Part shown: piece after piece, positions 17,930-26,972 of the stretch | How positions within the stretch are numbered: position 1 is the first letter of the stretch | How the letters are laid out: every line of letters starts with the position of its first letter | Origin: Betaproteobacteria bacterium | GTDB lineage: Bacteria; Pseudomonadota; Gammaproteobacteria; Burkholderiales; SG8-41 | Length of the DNA stretch: 41,315 bases | Direction: 5' to 3' | Assembly: GCA_947467315.1 (NCBI GenBank) | Contig: CANIID010000010.1 | Location: 1-41,315 of the forward strand | Notes under the pieces: model-generated | Databases searched by the model: none | The model's input: the letters and a program-made list of their open reading frames with translations, nothing else | What the model was told of the DNA's origin: nothing | Program-made: the position numbers and the translations under genes

Positions 17930-18856
17930 CTATTGTGCTTTGATCCCCGCAGCCTTCGCGATCTGCTTAACCGAATCGTTTTCGCGCCGCACGAAGCGCG
18001 CGAACTCCGCCGGCGTCATGTGCAGCGGTTCAGCGGCGAGTTTGCGGAAGGGTTCACGCAGCGCGGGCAAGTCAATCGTGCGCGCTACGTCTTTGGCAAT
18101 TTTATCGACGATGCCCGCACTCACACCGCGCGGCGCCCATACGCCGAACCACAACGATTCTTCGTATCCAGCGACGCCCGCTTCAATGAGTGTCGGCACA
18201 TCCGGCAACAGCGCCGAGCGCTGCGTGCTGGTCACGCCCAACGCGAGCAGTCGGTTGCTCTGGATAAACGGCAATGCGGTGCCGATGGTCGGCAGCCAGT
18301 AATGAATGCGCGCCATCATCACATCGTTCATCGCCTCCGGCCCGCCCTTGTACGGCACATGCAGCGCGTCGATAGCCATGGCGAGGCGCAATTTCTCGGC
18401 GGCGAAATGCGCGCCGCTGCCGATGCCGGCCGAGCCGTAAGTGACGTGCCCCGGTTTCGCTTTCGCCAGCGCGATCAATTGCGCCACGCTCTTGATGCCC
18501 TGCGAGGGCGCGATGGCGAGCACTTGATACATGCTGGCGATGGGCGCGATCTCGATGAAATCCTGCTGCGCGTTATAGGGTAACTGCGTGTAGAGCACCG
18601 TGTTGATGGTTTGGCTGATGCCGCTCACCAGCAGCGTGTAACCATCCGCCGGCGCGCGCGCAACCAACGCCGTGCCCAGCGTGCCGCCCGCGCCGGGGCG
18701 GTTATCCACCACGATTTGTTGTCCCCAGGCTTCGGATAATTTCTGGCACACCAGCCGCCCCACAATGTCCAGACTGCTGCCGGGCGAAATCGGGAAGACC
18801 GCACGCACGGGTTTGCTGGGGTAGGGCTGTGCGCGTGCGACGGCCATGAGCAACAC
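17930..18856 (-). CDS. Bug/TctC-family substrate-binding protein
   Basis: 308 aa; YPSKPVRAVFPISPGSSLDIVGRLVCQKLSEAWGQQIVVDNRPGAGGTLGTALVARAPADGYTLLV. Confidence 0.94.
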   Translation of the reverse strand: MLLMAVARAQPYPSKPVRAVFPISPGSSLDIVGRLVCQKLSEAWGQQIVVDNRPGAGGTLGTALVARAPADGYTLLVSGISQTINTVLYTQLPYNAQQDFIEIAPIASMYQVLAIAPSQGIKSVAQLIALAKAKPGHVTYGSAGIGSGAHFAAEKLRLAMAIDALHVPYKGGPEAMNDVMMARIHYWLPTIGTALPFIQSNRLLALGVTSTQRSALLPDVPTLIEAGVAGYEESLWFGVWAPRGVSAGIVDKIAKDVARTIDLPALREPFRKLAAEPLHMTPAEFARFVRRENDSVKQIAKAAGIKAQ

Positions 18857-18889
18857 ACCAACGAACAGGGCTGTCGCAGTATGTGTGAT

Positions 18890-18920
18890 ATAAGTATATG
18901 TTTTTATTTATATTTTTAAC
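18890..18920 (+). repeat. AT-rich dispersed motif, copy 4
   Basis: ATAAGTATATGTTTTTATTTATATTTTTAAC; includes the complement of the stop codon of CDS 18916-20310. Confidence 0.6.
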
Positions 18921-20310
18921 ATTGCAACAATGAGCGCAAGCGCCGCGCATCGGCCAGCTTTTCGAGCTGCCAAATCGCATCACACAGCGCACGCGCCTTT
19001 TTCGCGCCCAGCACCGGCGCCATCAGGTGATAGCACTTTTCATCGACCTCGGCGCGGGTCATCGGGTTGCCGGGGGTGCCGCGCACGGCTTCGGTGTGGT
19101 GACGCACTTTGCGGCCATCCTTCAGCGTGATTTCGACGATGCCCTGACGTTGCGGCAGTTTCTTTTGCAGTGCTTCGTCGCCGATGAGTTCGATGCGTTT
19201 GCGCACGGCCAGCACTTTCGGGTTTTTCATGCGCTTGATGTCGTGCGCGGAATCAAAGGTGGCGATGCCGTCGATGAGCATTACCGCGCACATGTGCTGC
19301 ATGCAGATGTCGGGCATCTCGCGGTCGCCGACGGTGTTGGCGCCGGTGATCGACACGCGCACCACGAGTTTTTCCACGTCGTCGGCTTTGATGTTGTGTT
19401 CGCGGATCAGGGTGAGCAGCGAATCCAGCGGGGCTTGTATCGGCGAGCCGACGGTCCAGCGCTTGATGTTGGTGCGCATGATTTCGTACGTGCTGCCGAG
19501 TTCGCGCACCAGTATCGACGGATTGGGGGTGAAGCCGCTGCGTTGCGATTCATCGTAGGCGGCGTAGAAGCCGCGCTCGCCGAACAGGATGTCGTCGGTG
19601 GCGGTGCAACCGGCGGCGACCATCGTGACAGCGGTGGCGCCGTTGCGCGCAGGCATGCCGCCGAAGTCGAACGCCTTCTCGATGTGTTCGGTGTCGCGCG
19701 CGTAGCTGGACAATCCGCCGGCTTGTTGCGCGGCGTAGGCGAGCGCGTAACGCACTTGCTTTGCGTTAAAGCCGGATAGCGCGGCGGCGGCGGCGGTGGA
19801 GCCGAAGGTGGGGCCGAAACAATGCGTCAGATGCCCGACCCGGCGAAACGCGGTATCGCCCAGCGACATATTCAGCCGCGAGCCGACGTCGTAACCCAGC
19901 GCCACCGCGCGCAGCAACGCAGTGCCGCTGCGCTGGTGCCGCTCGCCGAACGCCAGCGCGTTGGCGACGATGGCGCAGCCGGGATGCATCATCGACGGCG
20001 CGTGCGAATCATCGGTTTCGTCGGCGTGCGCCATCATCGCGTTGGCGAGCGCGGCGTTGACCGTGGTGGTCATCATGCGCGAACCGACAATAGTGGCTTC
20101 TTTGGTACCGCCAAGGGTTTTGGCGTATGCCAGCGCGGCCTTACCCGGCGACAGTTGGCTGCCGGACACCATCGCCGCTATCGTATCGAGGATGTGATGC
20201 TTGGTTTTTTCGGCGACGGCTTTCGGCAGCGCCTTGCGTGGCGCAGCGGCGATGTAGGCGGCTAGGGTTTGGGTGATGGGGGAGATTTTCGATGCAACTG
20301 CGGTGGACAT
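18916..20310 (-). CDS. MmgE/PrpD family protein
   Basis: 464 aa; HHILDTIAAMVSGSQLSPGKAALAYAKTLGG, NAMMAHADETDDSHAPSMMHPGCAIVANALAFGE. Confidence 0.93.
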   Translation of the reverse strand: MSTAVASKISPITQTLAAYIAAAPRKALPKAVAEKTKHHILDTIAAMVSGSQLSPGKAALAYAKTLGGTKEATIVGSRMMTTTVNAALANAMMAHADETDDSHAPSMMHPGCAIVANALAFGERHQRSGTALLRAVALGYDVGSRLNMSLGDTAFRRVGHLTHCFGPTFGSTAAAAALSGFNAKQVRYALAYAAQQAGGLSSYARDTEHIEKAFDFGGMPARNGATAVTMVAAGCTATDDILFGERGFYAAYDESQRSGFTPNPSILVRELGSTYEIMRTNIKRWTVGSPIQAPLDSLLTLIREHNIKADDVEKLVVRVSITGANTVGDREMPDICMQHMCAVMLIDGIATFDSAHDIKRMKNPKVLAVRKRIELIGDEALQKKLPQRQGIVEITLKDGRKVRHHTEAVRGTPGNPMTRAEVDEKCYHLMAPVLGAKKARALCDAIWQLEKLADARRLRSLLQC

Positions 20311-20441
20311 GGCAATTCCTTTTTGTTTGGTGAAGCCTGAAAAATAGCCCGGTCATTCCCGCCCCCGATTACAGCATTCGAGGGCAGGCTGCGGCGGGAA
20401 TCTATCAGCCGTCTCAAGTGGCACTGTGTTATGGGTTCCCG

Positions 20442-20461
20442 CCTGCGCGGGAACGACGGTG
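20442..20461. repeat. GC-rich dispersed intergenic repeat (CCTGCGCGGGAACGACGGTG)
   Basis: Exact 20-nt match to 34043-34062. Confidence 0.7.
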
Positions 20462-20477
20462 GGGGAGGATGTCCTTA

Positions 20478-21452
20478 CTATTTAGTCATGCCGATGTCGC
20501 TAAACACCGTGCGCAAAAATTCGTATTGCTGCCGCAAGTGTTCGCGCGTGGCGGCGGATTTTCTGAAATCAGGATCCTGAAAATCGATTGCGAGTTGCCG
20601 TTTCCAGTCGGCGTGATTGACGGCGCGCTCGATCATGTTTTCCCAATAGGCAATCTGCGCCGGCGTCAGACCGCGCGGGCCCATCACGATGGTGAAGCCG
20701 CCCAGCACCAGGTCAAAGCCCTGCTCGCGCAGGGTGGGCACGTCGGGTATGGCGGGCACGCGCTGCGCGGTGGAGACGCCGAGGATACGCAGCGCGCCGT
20801 TTTTATATTGCGGCACGGCGTTGTCGATAGACACCGACATCATGTCGATGTGGCCGCCGAGCAATTGCGTGAGGGATTCCGCGCCGCCGGCGAAGGTCAC
20901 CACCTTCAGGCGCCGCGCGTCGATGCCGTTCATTTTTGCCAGCAGCGCGATCATCACATGCGGCGTCGAGCCGCGCGTGCTGCCGACCGACACGCTTAAC
21001 GCCTGCGGGTCTTGTTTCAGGCGCTCGATCACATCGGCGATGGATTTTAACGGCGAGGCGGTGCGCACCGCGAGCACGCTGCGTTCGCCGCTCACCATAG
21101 CCAACGGCGTCATGTCGTTGGGGCCGATGGTGCTGCGGCCCAGAATGTGATTCGACAGATAGCCCGGTCGCACAATCACCAGGTAATGCGCGTCGTTCGG
21201 ATGCTGGTTGGTGTAAGTATAGGCCAGCGCACCGCCGCCGCCGACCTTGTTCACTACGGTGACGTTTTGCAGCCATTTGTTTTCAGACCAGATTTTTTGC
21301 AGCACGCGCGCAGTGCGGTCGTTGCCGCCGCCGGGGCCGGAGCCGACGACAAACTCCACCGGCTTATCGGGTTGCCAGGCGGGTTGCGCCTGAGCGGTCG
21401 CACACACACACGTCAGGCAAGCGAGCAGCGCTCGCATCACATGGGTTTTCAT
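20478..21452 (-). CDS. Divergent Bug/TctC-family substrate-binding protein
   Basis: 324 aa; WQPDKPVEFVVGSGPGGGNDRTARVLQKIW, IPDVPTLREQGFDLVLGGFTIVMGPRGLT. Confidence 0.9.
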   Translation of the reverse strand: MKTHVMRALLACLTCVCATAQAQPAWQPDKPVEFVVGSGPGGGNDRTARVLQKIWSENKWLQNVTVVNKVGGGGALAYTYTNQHPNDAHYLVIVRPGYLSNHILGRSTIGPNDMTPLAMVSGERSVLAVRTASPLKSIADVIERLKQDPQALSVSVGSTRGSTPHVMIALLAKMNGIDARRLKVVTFAGGAESLTQLLGGHIDMMSVSIDNAVPQYKNGALRILGVSTAQRVPAIPDVPTLREQGFDLVLGGFTIVMGPRGLTPAQIAYWENMIERAVNHADWKRQLAIDFQDPDFRKSAATREHLRQQYEFLRTVFSDIGMTK

Positions 21453-21454
21453 CG

Positions 21455-22429
21455 CTACACCTCCAATGCGGCAGGATTGACCACGCCGTACGGTTTGCCC
21501 GCCGCAAACGCCAGCACGCGCTTGATATTGTCGGAGAAATAATTCCCCATCTGATCGCGCTCCATGTAACCGAGGTGCGGCGTGGCGATCACGTTGTCGA
21601 GTTGCAGCAGCGGGTTATCCGCGTTCATCACCGGCTCGTCTTCATACACATCCACGGCGGCGCAGCCCGGACGCCCGTCGCGCAGCGCTGCCGCCAATGC
21701 GCCTTCGGCCACCAGTTCCGCGCGGCTGGTGTTAACGAACACGGCAGTGGGTTTCATGCGCGCGAGATCGCCCGGGGTCACCATGCCGCGCGTTTCCGGC
21801 AGCAGGCGGATGTGGATAGACAACACGTCGGCTTCATCAAACAGCGCCTCGCGCGTGGCAGCGGTTTCATAACCGTCGGCCAGCGCCTGCGCGCGCGCGG
21901 CCTCGCGCGACCACACCAGCACGCGCATGCCGAACGCCTTGCCGAAACCGGCCACCTGCTTGCCAATGCGGCCGTAGCCATAGATGCCCAGCGTGCGGCC
22001 ACGCAAGCCCGTGCCCGCGCGATTCTGCCACTGGCCGGCTTTTAATCGCGCCATCTGTTGCGGTATATGGCGCATGGCAGCGATGATGAGTCCCCACGTG
22101 AGTTCCGCTGTGGCGTATGAGGTGCGTGCATGTTCCGAGCACACCACGATGCCGCGCGCGGTGCAGGCCTCAACATCGACATGGGGGTAGGGGCCGTTTA
22201 GGGTGATCATTTTCAGCCGCGGCAAACGGGCGATGAGTTCAGCGGTGATGTGCGTGCGTTCGCGCAGCAGCAGCAACGCATCGGTGAACTTCAGGCGATC
22301 CGCCAGCGTGTCAATGTTACGTTCGCAATCGGTGTAAACCGTGAGCGAATGATCGCCGAGCAGGTTGACGCACGGCAGCGTGCGTACGATGTTGGCGTAG
22401 TCGTCGAGGACGGTAAGGTTCAGAGTCAT
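21455..22429 (-). CDS. D-2-hydroxyacid dehydrogenase (NAD-binding)
   Basis: Likely start MTLNLTVLDDYANIVRT; RGRTLGIYGYGRIGKQVAGFGKAFGMRVLVWS, NTSRAELVAEGALAAALRDGRPGCAAVDVYEDEP. Confidence 0.94.
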   Translation of the reverse strand: MTLNLTVLDDYANIVRTLPCVNLLGDHSLTVYTDCERNIDTLADRLKFTDALLLLRERTHITAELIARLPRLKMITLNGPYPHVDVEACTARGIVVCSEHARTSYATAELTWGLIIAAMRHIPQQMARLKAGQWQNRAGTGLRGRTLGIYGYGRIGKQVAGFGKAFGMRVLVWSREAARAQALADGYETAATREALFDEADVLSIHIRLLPETRGMVTPGDLARMKPTAVFVNTSRAELVAEGALAAALRDGRPGCAAVDVYEDEPVMNADNPLLQLDNVIATPHLGYMERDQMGNYFSDNIKRVLAFAAGKPYGVVNPAALEV

Positions 22430-22444
22430 GAAATCTGCTATTGG

Positions 22445-22472
22445 GTTGTTAGATATTTGGTTAACTAACAAC
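22445..22472. promoter_or_regulatory. Inverted repeat GTTGTTAG-N12-CTAACAAC upstream of the D-2-hydroxyacid dehydrogenase; candidate operator
   Basis: Perfect 8-nt arms, 16 nt upstream of the start codon at 22429. Confidence 0.35.
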
Positions 22473-22476
22473 AAAA

Positions 22477-22586
22477 CGTCATTCTGGCGTAGGCCGGAAT
22501 CCAGTGCGTCCAAGATGCGCAGCATCATTATTCATGATTCTGCGGATCGACTTACTTACTGGATTCTGGCCTTCGCCAGAATGACG
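22477..22586. repeat. Inverted-repeat element with 29-nt arms (CGTCATTCTGGCG...CCAGT / ACTGG...CGCCAGAATGACG)
   Basis: Arms 22477-22505 and 22558-22586 are complementary with 2 mismatches. Confidence 0.85.
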
Positions 22587-22629
22587 GGGCGGGGTTTCTA
22601 CATGCCGTGGGGAACGATGCTTCATGGTC

Positions 22630-23616
22630 TCAGCGCTTCGCCAGCCCCAGTTCCTGCAAGCCGAGATGCATCTGATCATATTGCGTCTTGAACGCGGCTT
22701 TGCAGCCTTCCGCGTTGGCGTAGCGGTCTACCCACGAACGCGTTTCGAGCAGTTGTTTCCACTCCGGGGTCTCCACCATCTTGCGCAGCGCGCTTTCCCA
22801 AAACGCCACTTGCGCGGCGCCCATGCCACGCGGCCCGGCGATGGCGCGAAACGCATCCACGGTCGCATCGATACCCAATTCTTTCCATGTGGGTACGTTG
22901 GCGAAGTCGCCGCCGAGTCGCTGTGGCGCGGCGATGGCAAGCACGCGCACCCGACCTTCTTTCAGCGGCGGGGCAAAGCTCGAATGCGGATTGGCGACAA
23001 GATCAATATGTCCGCCGTAGAGCGCGGCGAACCCTTGCGATACGCCGGAGAACACCACGGCGCGCATTTTTTTCGGGTCACCGCCCACACCTTTGGTGGC
23101 GAGCGCCAGGGCAATGTGGCCGGAGCCGCCGAACGCGGTACCCACCGCGACGCTGATCGACGAGGGATCGGCTTTCAGTTTGGCGAGTAAATCCTTGGCA
23201 TTGCGCATTGGGGAATCCGCGCGCACCGCCACGGCGGTGACTTCGCTGAATATCTGCGACGCACAGGTGAAGTCATTGTGACTCAGCGTGCTGGTGCCGG
23301 TGATGTAATTGCTCACCAGATTGCCGATCAGCAGCGTGAGGTGATGGCCGTCGGCGGGTTGCTGCGCCAGATACGTCCAGCCGACCGTGCCGCCGCCGCC
23401 GGGTTTGTTGATGACTGAAGTCGTGACATCGACGAATTTCTTTTCCTGCAGCAGGCGCTCAACCGCGCGCAGTGCGGTGTCGGAGGCGGCGCCGGCTGCC
23501 GAGCCGGAGATTAGCTCGACGTGTTTGGTGGGCTTCCACGATTGCGCGTGCGCCGAGCCGGCGAGCAGCAGCGCGGCGCACCATACGCCAGGCGCGATTT
23601 TCCAGTAACGATGCAC
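22630..23616 (-). CDS. Divergent Bug/TctC-family substrate-binding protein
   Basis: Likely GTG start (V/MHRYWKIAPGVWCAALLLAGSAHAQSWKPTKHVELISGSAAGAASDTALR) next to the end of the upstream gene; same subclass as 20478-21452. Confidence 0.88.
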   Translation of the reverse strand: MHRYWKIAPGVWCAALLLAGSAHAQSWKPTKHVELISGSAAGAASDTALRAVERLLQEKKFVDVTTSVINKPGGGGTVGWTYLAQQPADGHHLTLLIGNLVSNYITGTSTLSHNDFTCASQIFSEVTAVAVRADSPMRNAKDLLAKLKADPSSISVAVGTAFGGSGHIALALATKGVGGDPKKMRAVVFSGVSQGFAALYGGHIDLVANPHSSFAPPLKEGRVRVLAIAAPQRLGGDFANVPTWKELGIDATVDAFRAIAGPRGMGAAQVAFWESALRKMVETPEWKQLLETRSWVDRYANAEGCKAAFKTQYDQMHLGLQELGLAKR

Positions 23617-23618
23617 GT

Positions 23619-24197
23619 TTATTGCTTGCCTACTTTGCCTTGCAGGCTTACCGCGCCTGCCTGCACCGGCATTTCGTGCGACAGCAGCGTCATCGCCACC
23701 ATGCCGTAATAACCCATCAGGCAACTGAGTTCGACGATGGCAGGTATGCCGAAGAGCTCCTTGGCTCGGTTATAGGACTGGTCGCTGATGGCGTGGTTGC
23801 GAAACAGTTCTACGCCGTAGTCGTAGATCGCTTCTTCTTCGGCGCCGCTTTTGCTATCGGCAAATTTCGGACGCTCATTCTTAACCATCGCATCGACGAT
23901 GCTTTGCGATAAACCTGCATCGGTGGCGATTTTTGCGTGCGCGTTGAACACGTAGTCACAATCCCAGCAGCGCGCAGTGATGATGATGGCGAACTCTGAA
24001 AGTCGCAGCGGAAAACAACTGTTGAGTCGCAACTTTTCGCCCAGCGGGTGCCAAACCTCGGTGACTTCCGGCGCGTGCAGCGACAAACGATACGGGCCGG
24101 GGATGCGTCCGCCGCGGCGGCCGAGTATGCCATCCACCAAGCGGCGTTGCACGGGATCGAAGTCGCTGTCTTCGTTGAAGATGGGTATGCGTGCCAT
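23619..24197 (-). CDS. Carboxymuconolactone decarboxylase (AhpD-like) family protein
   Basis: 192 aa; LRLSEFAIIITARCWDCDYVFNAHAKIATDAGLSQSIVDAM, ELSCLMGYYGMVAMTL. Confidence 0.88.
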   Translation of the reverse strand: MARIPIFNEDSDFDPVQRRLVDGILGRRGGRIPGPYRLSLHAPEVTEVWHPLGEKLRLNSCFPLRLSEFAIIITARCWDCDYVFNAHAKIATDAGLSQSIVDAMVKNERPKFADSKSGAEEEAIYDYGVELFRNHAISDQSYNRAKELFGIPAIVELSCLMGYYGMVAMTLLSHEMPVQAGAVSLQGKVGKQ

Positions 24198-24327
24198 GAG
24201 AAGATCCTTGATTGGTGAAGGGCGTGAGGCGTGAGTAGTGACGGTAATGGATTATCGCGGCGTGTGTCAAACCCACGCCATGCACTGCTAGAATCGGCGC
24301 TCCTATTCTGCCGGGGAGTGATCGACG

Positions 24328-25302
24328 ATGATTATGCGTGGAAAGTGTAGTGGGTTAGTGGCGGCGTCGTTGCTGGCGGTTTCGGCACAAGCGCTCGCGC
24401 AGAGCTACCCGGTAAAAACCGTGCGTCTCATCGTGCCGTTTCCGCCCGGCGGCAGTACTGAGACGCTGGCGCGCATGGTGAGCGTGAAGCTCGCCGAGAT
24501 GTGGGGGCAGCAGATCATCATCGACAATCGTCCGGGCGCGGGCGGTATTATTGGCACTGAACTCGGCGCCAAGGCCGCGCCCGATGGTTATACGCTGCTG
24601 ATGGGCTCCGGCGCGCCGCTCACCATCGTGCCGGGGTTTCCGGCGAAGCTTGCGTACGATCCGCTCAAGGATTTTGCGCCGATCATCAACGTGGCGGCGG
24701 TGCCAAATGTAGTGGCGTTGCATCCATCGGTACCCGCGCGCACTATCAAGGAGTTGGTGGCGCTTGCCAAGGCGCGGCCCGATCAACTGAGTTTCGCCTC
24801 CAACGGTGCGGGTTCGCCGGGGCATCTGGCGGGCGAGTTGCTCAAATCGATGACCCACACGCGCATCACGCACGTGCCGTACAAAGGCAGCGCACCGGCG
24901 ACGATGGCGCTGGCGTCGGGCGAAACCTCGATGACGTTCACCACCACCACGGCGGTGTTGCCGCACGCCAAAGCGGGGCGGATCAAGATCATCGCGGTGA
25001 CCACGTTGCAACGCGTGCCGCAGTTCCCGGAGTATCCGACCGTGGCTGAATCCGGCCTCGCGGGTTACGAGGCGATCTCGTGGTTTGGGCTGGTGGCGCC
25101 TGCGGCGATTGCGCCCGAGCTGGTGAAAAAAATCCACGCCGACACGCTGCAAGTGGTCAACAGCAGCGATATGAAGAGCCGCATCGCGGGCCTGGGCGCG
25201 ACACCGATAGGCAACACGCCGGAGCAGTTTCGCGCGCAGATACGTGATGACCTGGCCAAGTGGGCGCGCATTATTAAAATATCCGGCGCGCAGGCAGACT
25301 GA
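24328..25302 (+). CDS. Bug/TctC-family substrate-binding protein
   Basis: 324 aa; YPVKTVRLIVPFPPGGSTETLARMVSVKLAEMWGQQIIIDNRPGAGGIIGTELGAKAAPDGYTLL. Confidence 0.96.
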   Translation: MIMRGKCSGLVAASLLAVSAQALAQSYPVKTVRLIVPFPPGGSTETLARMVSVKLAEMWGQQIIIDNRPGAGGIIGTELGAKAAPDGYTLLMGSGAPLTIVPGFPAKLAYDPLKDFAPIINVAAVPNVVALHPSVPARTIKELVALAKARPDQLSFASNGAGSPGHLAGELLKSMTHTRITHVPYKGSAPATMALASGETSMTFTTTTAVLPHAKAGRIKIIAVTTLQRVPQFPEYPTVAESGLAGYEAISWFGLVAPAAIAPELVKKIHADTLQVVNSSDMKSRIAGLGATPIGNTPEQFRAQIRDDLAKWARIIKISGAQAD

Positions 25303-25408
25303 CCAGAGCGCCATCCGTGTGGCACTATCGGTGTTGCATCACCAGTTGACGGTCGGACACGGCGTAGCCTATTCTGTCTTCGAATCATTCATCCAACAGG
25401 ACATCTCC

Positions 25409-26056
25409 ATGAAAAATTTTCCCGCCGTTACCGCAGGATTGCTCGTTGCGGCATTTGCTTTTTTCGGTTGCGCCGGGAATGCGCCTCTCCCATTTAACCA
25501 GCAGCCGTGGGGCAATCTACCGATTGGCTCGGATAAAGAGCCCTGGGTGACGCTGATCGACGGCGAAAAAGGACTTGAGAATTTTACGCGTCTGGGCGAT
25601 GCGAACTGGCTCGCCATGCACGGCGCGATTCAGGCCGATCGCAAGAACGGCAGCAGCACGGAGGCAGGCATACTGCTGTCGAAACAGTCCTATACGGATT
25701 TTCATATTTACACAGAGTTCTGGTCGGATGACGACGCCAATAGCGGTATTTATATCCGCGTGATGAATCAGAAAGTCGTGAATACCAAAGCGGCGTATGA
25801 GGTGCAGATTTGGGACAAGAGCCCAACCATGGCGACCGCATCGCTGATGCCGCCGGCTAAAGCCGCGCCCTCGTTCAAGGCGGCCGGCCGGTGGAATACC
25901 ATGGAAATCACCGCGAAAGGGCCGCGCATGACGGTGACGATGAACGGCGATCTGGCGGTCGACGTCAACGACACACAATTTTCCAGCGGCCCGATTGCGC
26001 TTCAGTACAATTCGGGTATCGTCAAGTTTCGCAAATTGATGATCCGCCCACTTTAA
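25409..26056 (+). CDS. DUF1080-like (3-keto-disaccharide hydrolase fold) lipoprotein, copy 1
   Basis: Likely start MKNFPAVTAGLLVAAFAFFGCAGN (lipobox FFGC); EPWVTLIDGEKGLENF, FHIYTEFWSDDDANSGIYIR. Confidence 0.85.
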   Translation: MKNFPAVTAGLLVAAFAFFGCAGNAPLPFNQQPWGNLPIGSDKEPWVTLIDGEKGLENFTRLGDANWLAMHGAIQADRKNGSSTEAGILLSKQSYTDFHIYTEFWSDDDANSGIYIRVMNQKVVNTKAAYEVQIWDKSPTMATASLMPPAKAAPSFKAAGRWNTMEITAKGPRMTVTMNGDLAVDVNDTQFSSGPIALQYNSGIVKFRKLMIRPL

Positions 26057-26118
26057 TTTCGCATGACGCATTTTGCAGAGTTGTTTTGTAAGTAACTACT
26101 CATCACAAGGGGAGCACC

Positions 26119-26769
26119 ATGAAACGATTTACCACGCAAATCGCAGGACTGTTGATCGTCGCATTTACTTTTTTCGGTTGTTCGAGTAATGCGCCTTTGC
26201 CGTTTAACCAGCAGCCGTGGGGCAATCTGCCCATCGGTTCCGACAAAGAGCCGTGGGTGACGCTGATCGACGGCGAAAAAGGCATGGAGAATTTCAATCG
26301 ACTGGGCGACGTGAACTGGCTTGCCATGCATGGGGCGATTCAGGGAGACCGTATGAACAGCGGCAAAGGCGCCGGACATTTGGTGACGAAAAATTCCTAC
26401 AAGGATTTCCAGATTTATGCCGAGTTCTGGGCCGATGAAGACGCCAACAGCGGCATCTTTATCCGCGCGCAAGACCCCAAAAAGATCGGCGCGGACAACG
26501 CCTATGAGGTGAATATTTACGACAAGCGCCCCGGACCGGAATACGGCACCGGCGCCATCGTCAATTTCGCCAAGGTGAATCCGATGCCGAAAGCCGCGGG
26601 CAAGTGGAATACGTTTCTAATCACTGCCAAGGGCGACCGTTTGACCGTGGTCATGAACGGCGACACCACCGCCGACATCAATGATAAGTCGTTTGCCAGC
26701 GGCCCGTTTACGCTGCAATACGGCAGCGGCATCATCAAGTGGCGTAAGGTGATGGTGCGCCCGCTGTAA
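26119..26769 (+). CDS. DUF1080-like lipoprotein, copy 2 (tandem paralog)
   Basis: MKRFTTQIAGLLIVAFTFFGCSSN; near-identical N-terminal half to copy 1. Confidence 0.87.
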   Translation: MKRFTTQIAGLLIVAFTFFGCSSNAPLPFNQQPWGNLPIGSDKEPWVTLIDGEKGMENFNRLGDVNWLAMHGAIQGDRMNSGKGAGHLVTKNSYKDFQIYAEFWADEDANSGIFIRAQDPKKIGADNAYEVNIYDKRPGPEYGTGAIVNFAKVNPMPKAAGKWNTFLITAKGDRLTVVMNGDTTADINDKSFASGPFTLQYGSGIIKWRKVMVRPL

Positions 26770-26809
26770 TTGCACTACTTAATACCGGTGTCCGCCGGGC
26801 TGCACACGG

Positions 26810-26843
26810 CCCAGGGTATTCCGTCACGGAACCCTGGGTTTTT
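26810..26843 (+). terminator. Rho-independent terminator after the DUF1080 pair
   Basis: CCAGGGTATTCCG-TCA-CGGAACCCTGG stem followed by a T-tract (TTTTT). Confidence 0.75.
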
Positions 26844-26972
26844 CATTGGATGCAGCGGTTTACCGCAGCAGGGGTTCAACCTATACTTGTCACGCGCTGA
26901 ACGAGCGCGCCGGTTGTTATTTCCGTTCATTTTTCTGAGCCATATGTTCACCAACACATAGGAGGAAAGATC

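Noticed and set aside
21210-21225. GTGTAAGTATAG as another AT-rich motif copy
   Set aside because: Only a short match inside a Bug CDS with no A/T tail; consistent with chance.
24355-25314. 319-aa minus-strand ORF
   Set aside because: Antisense to a Bug gene; almost entirely R/H/Q-rich composition.
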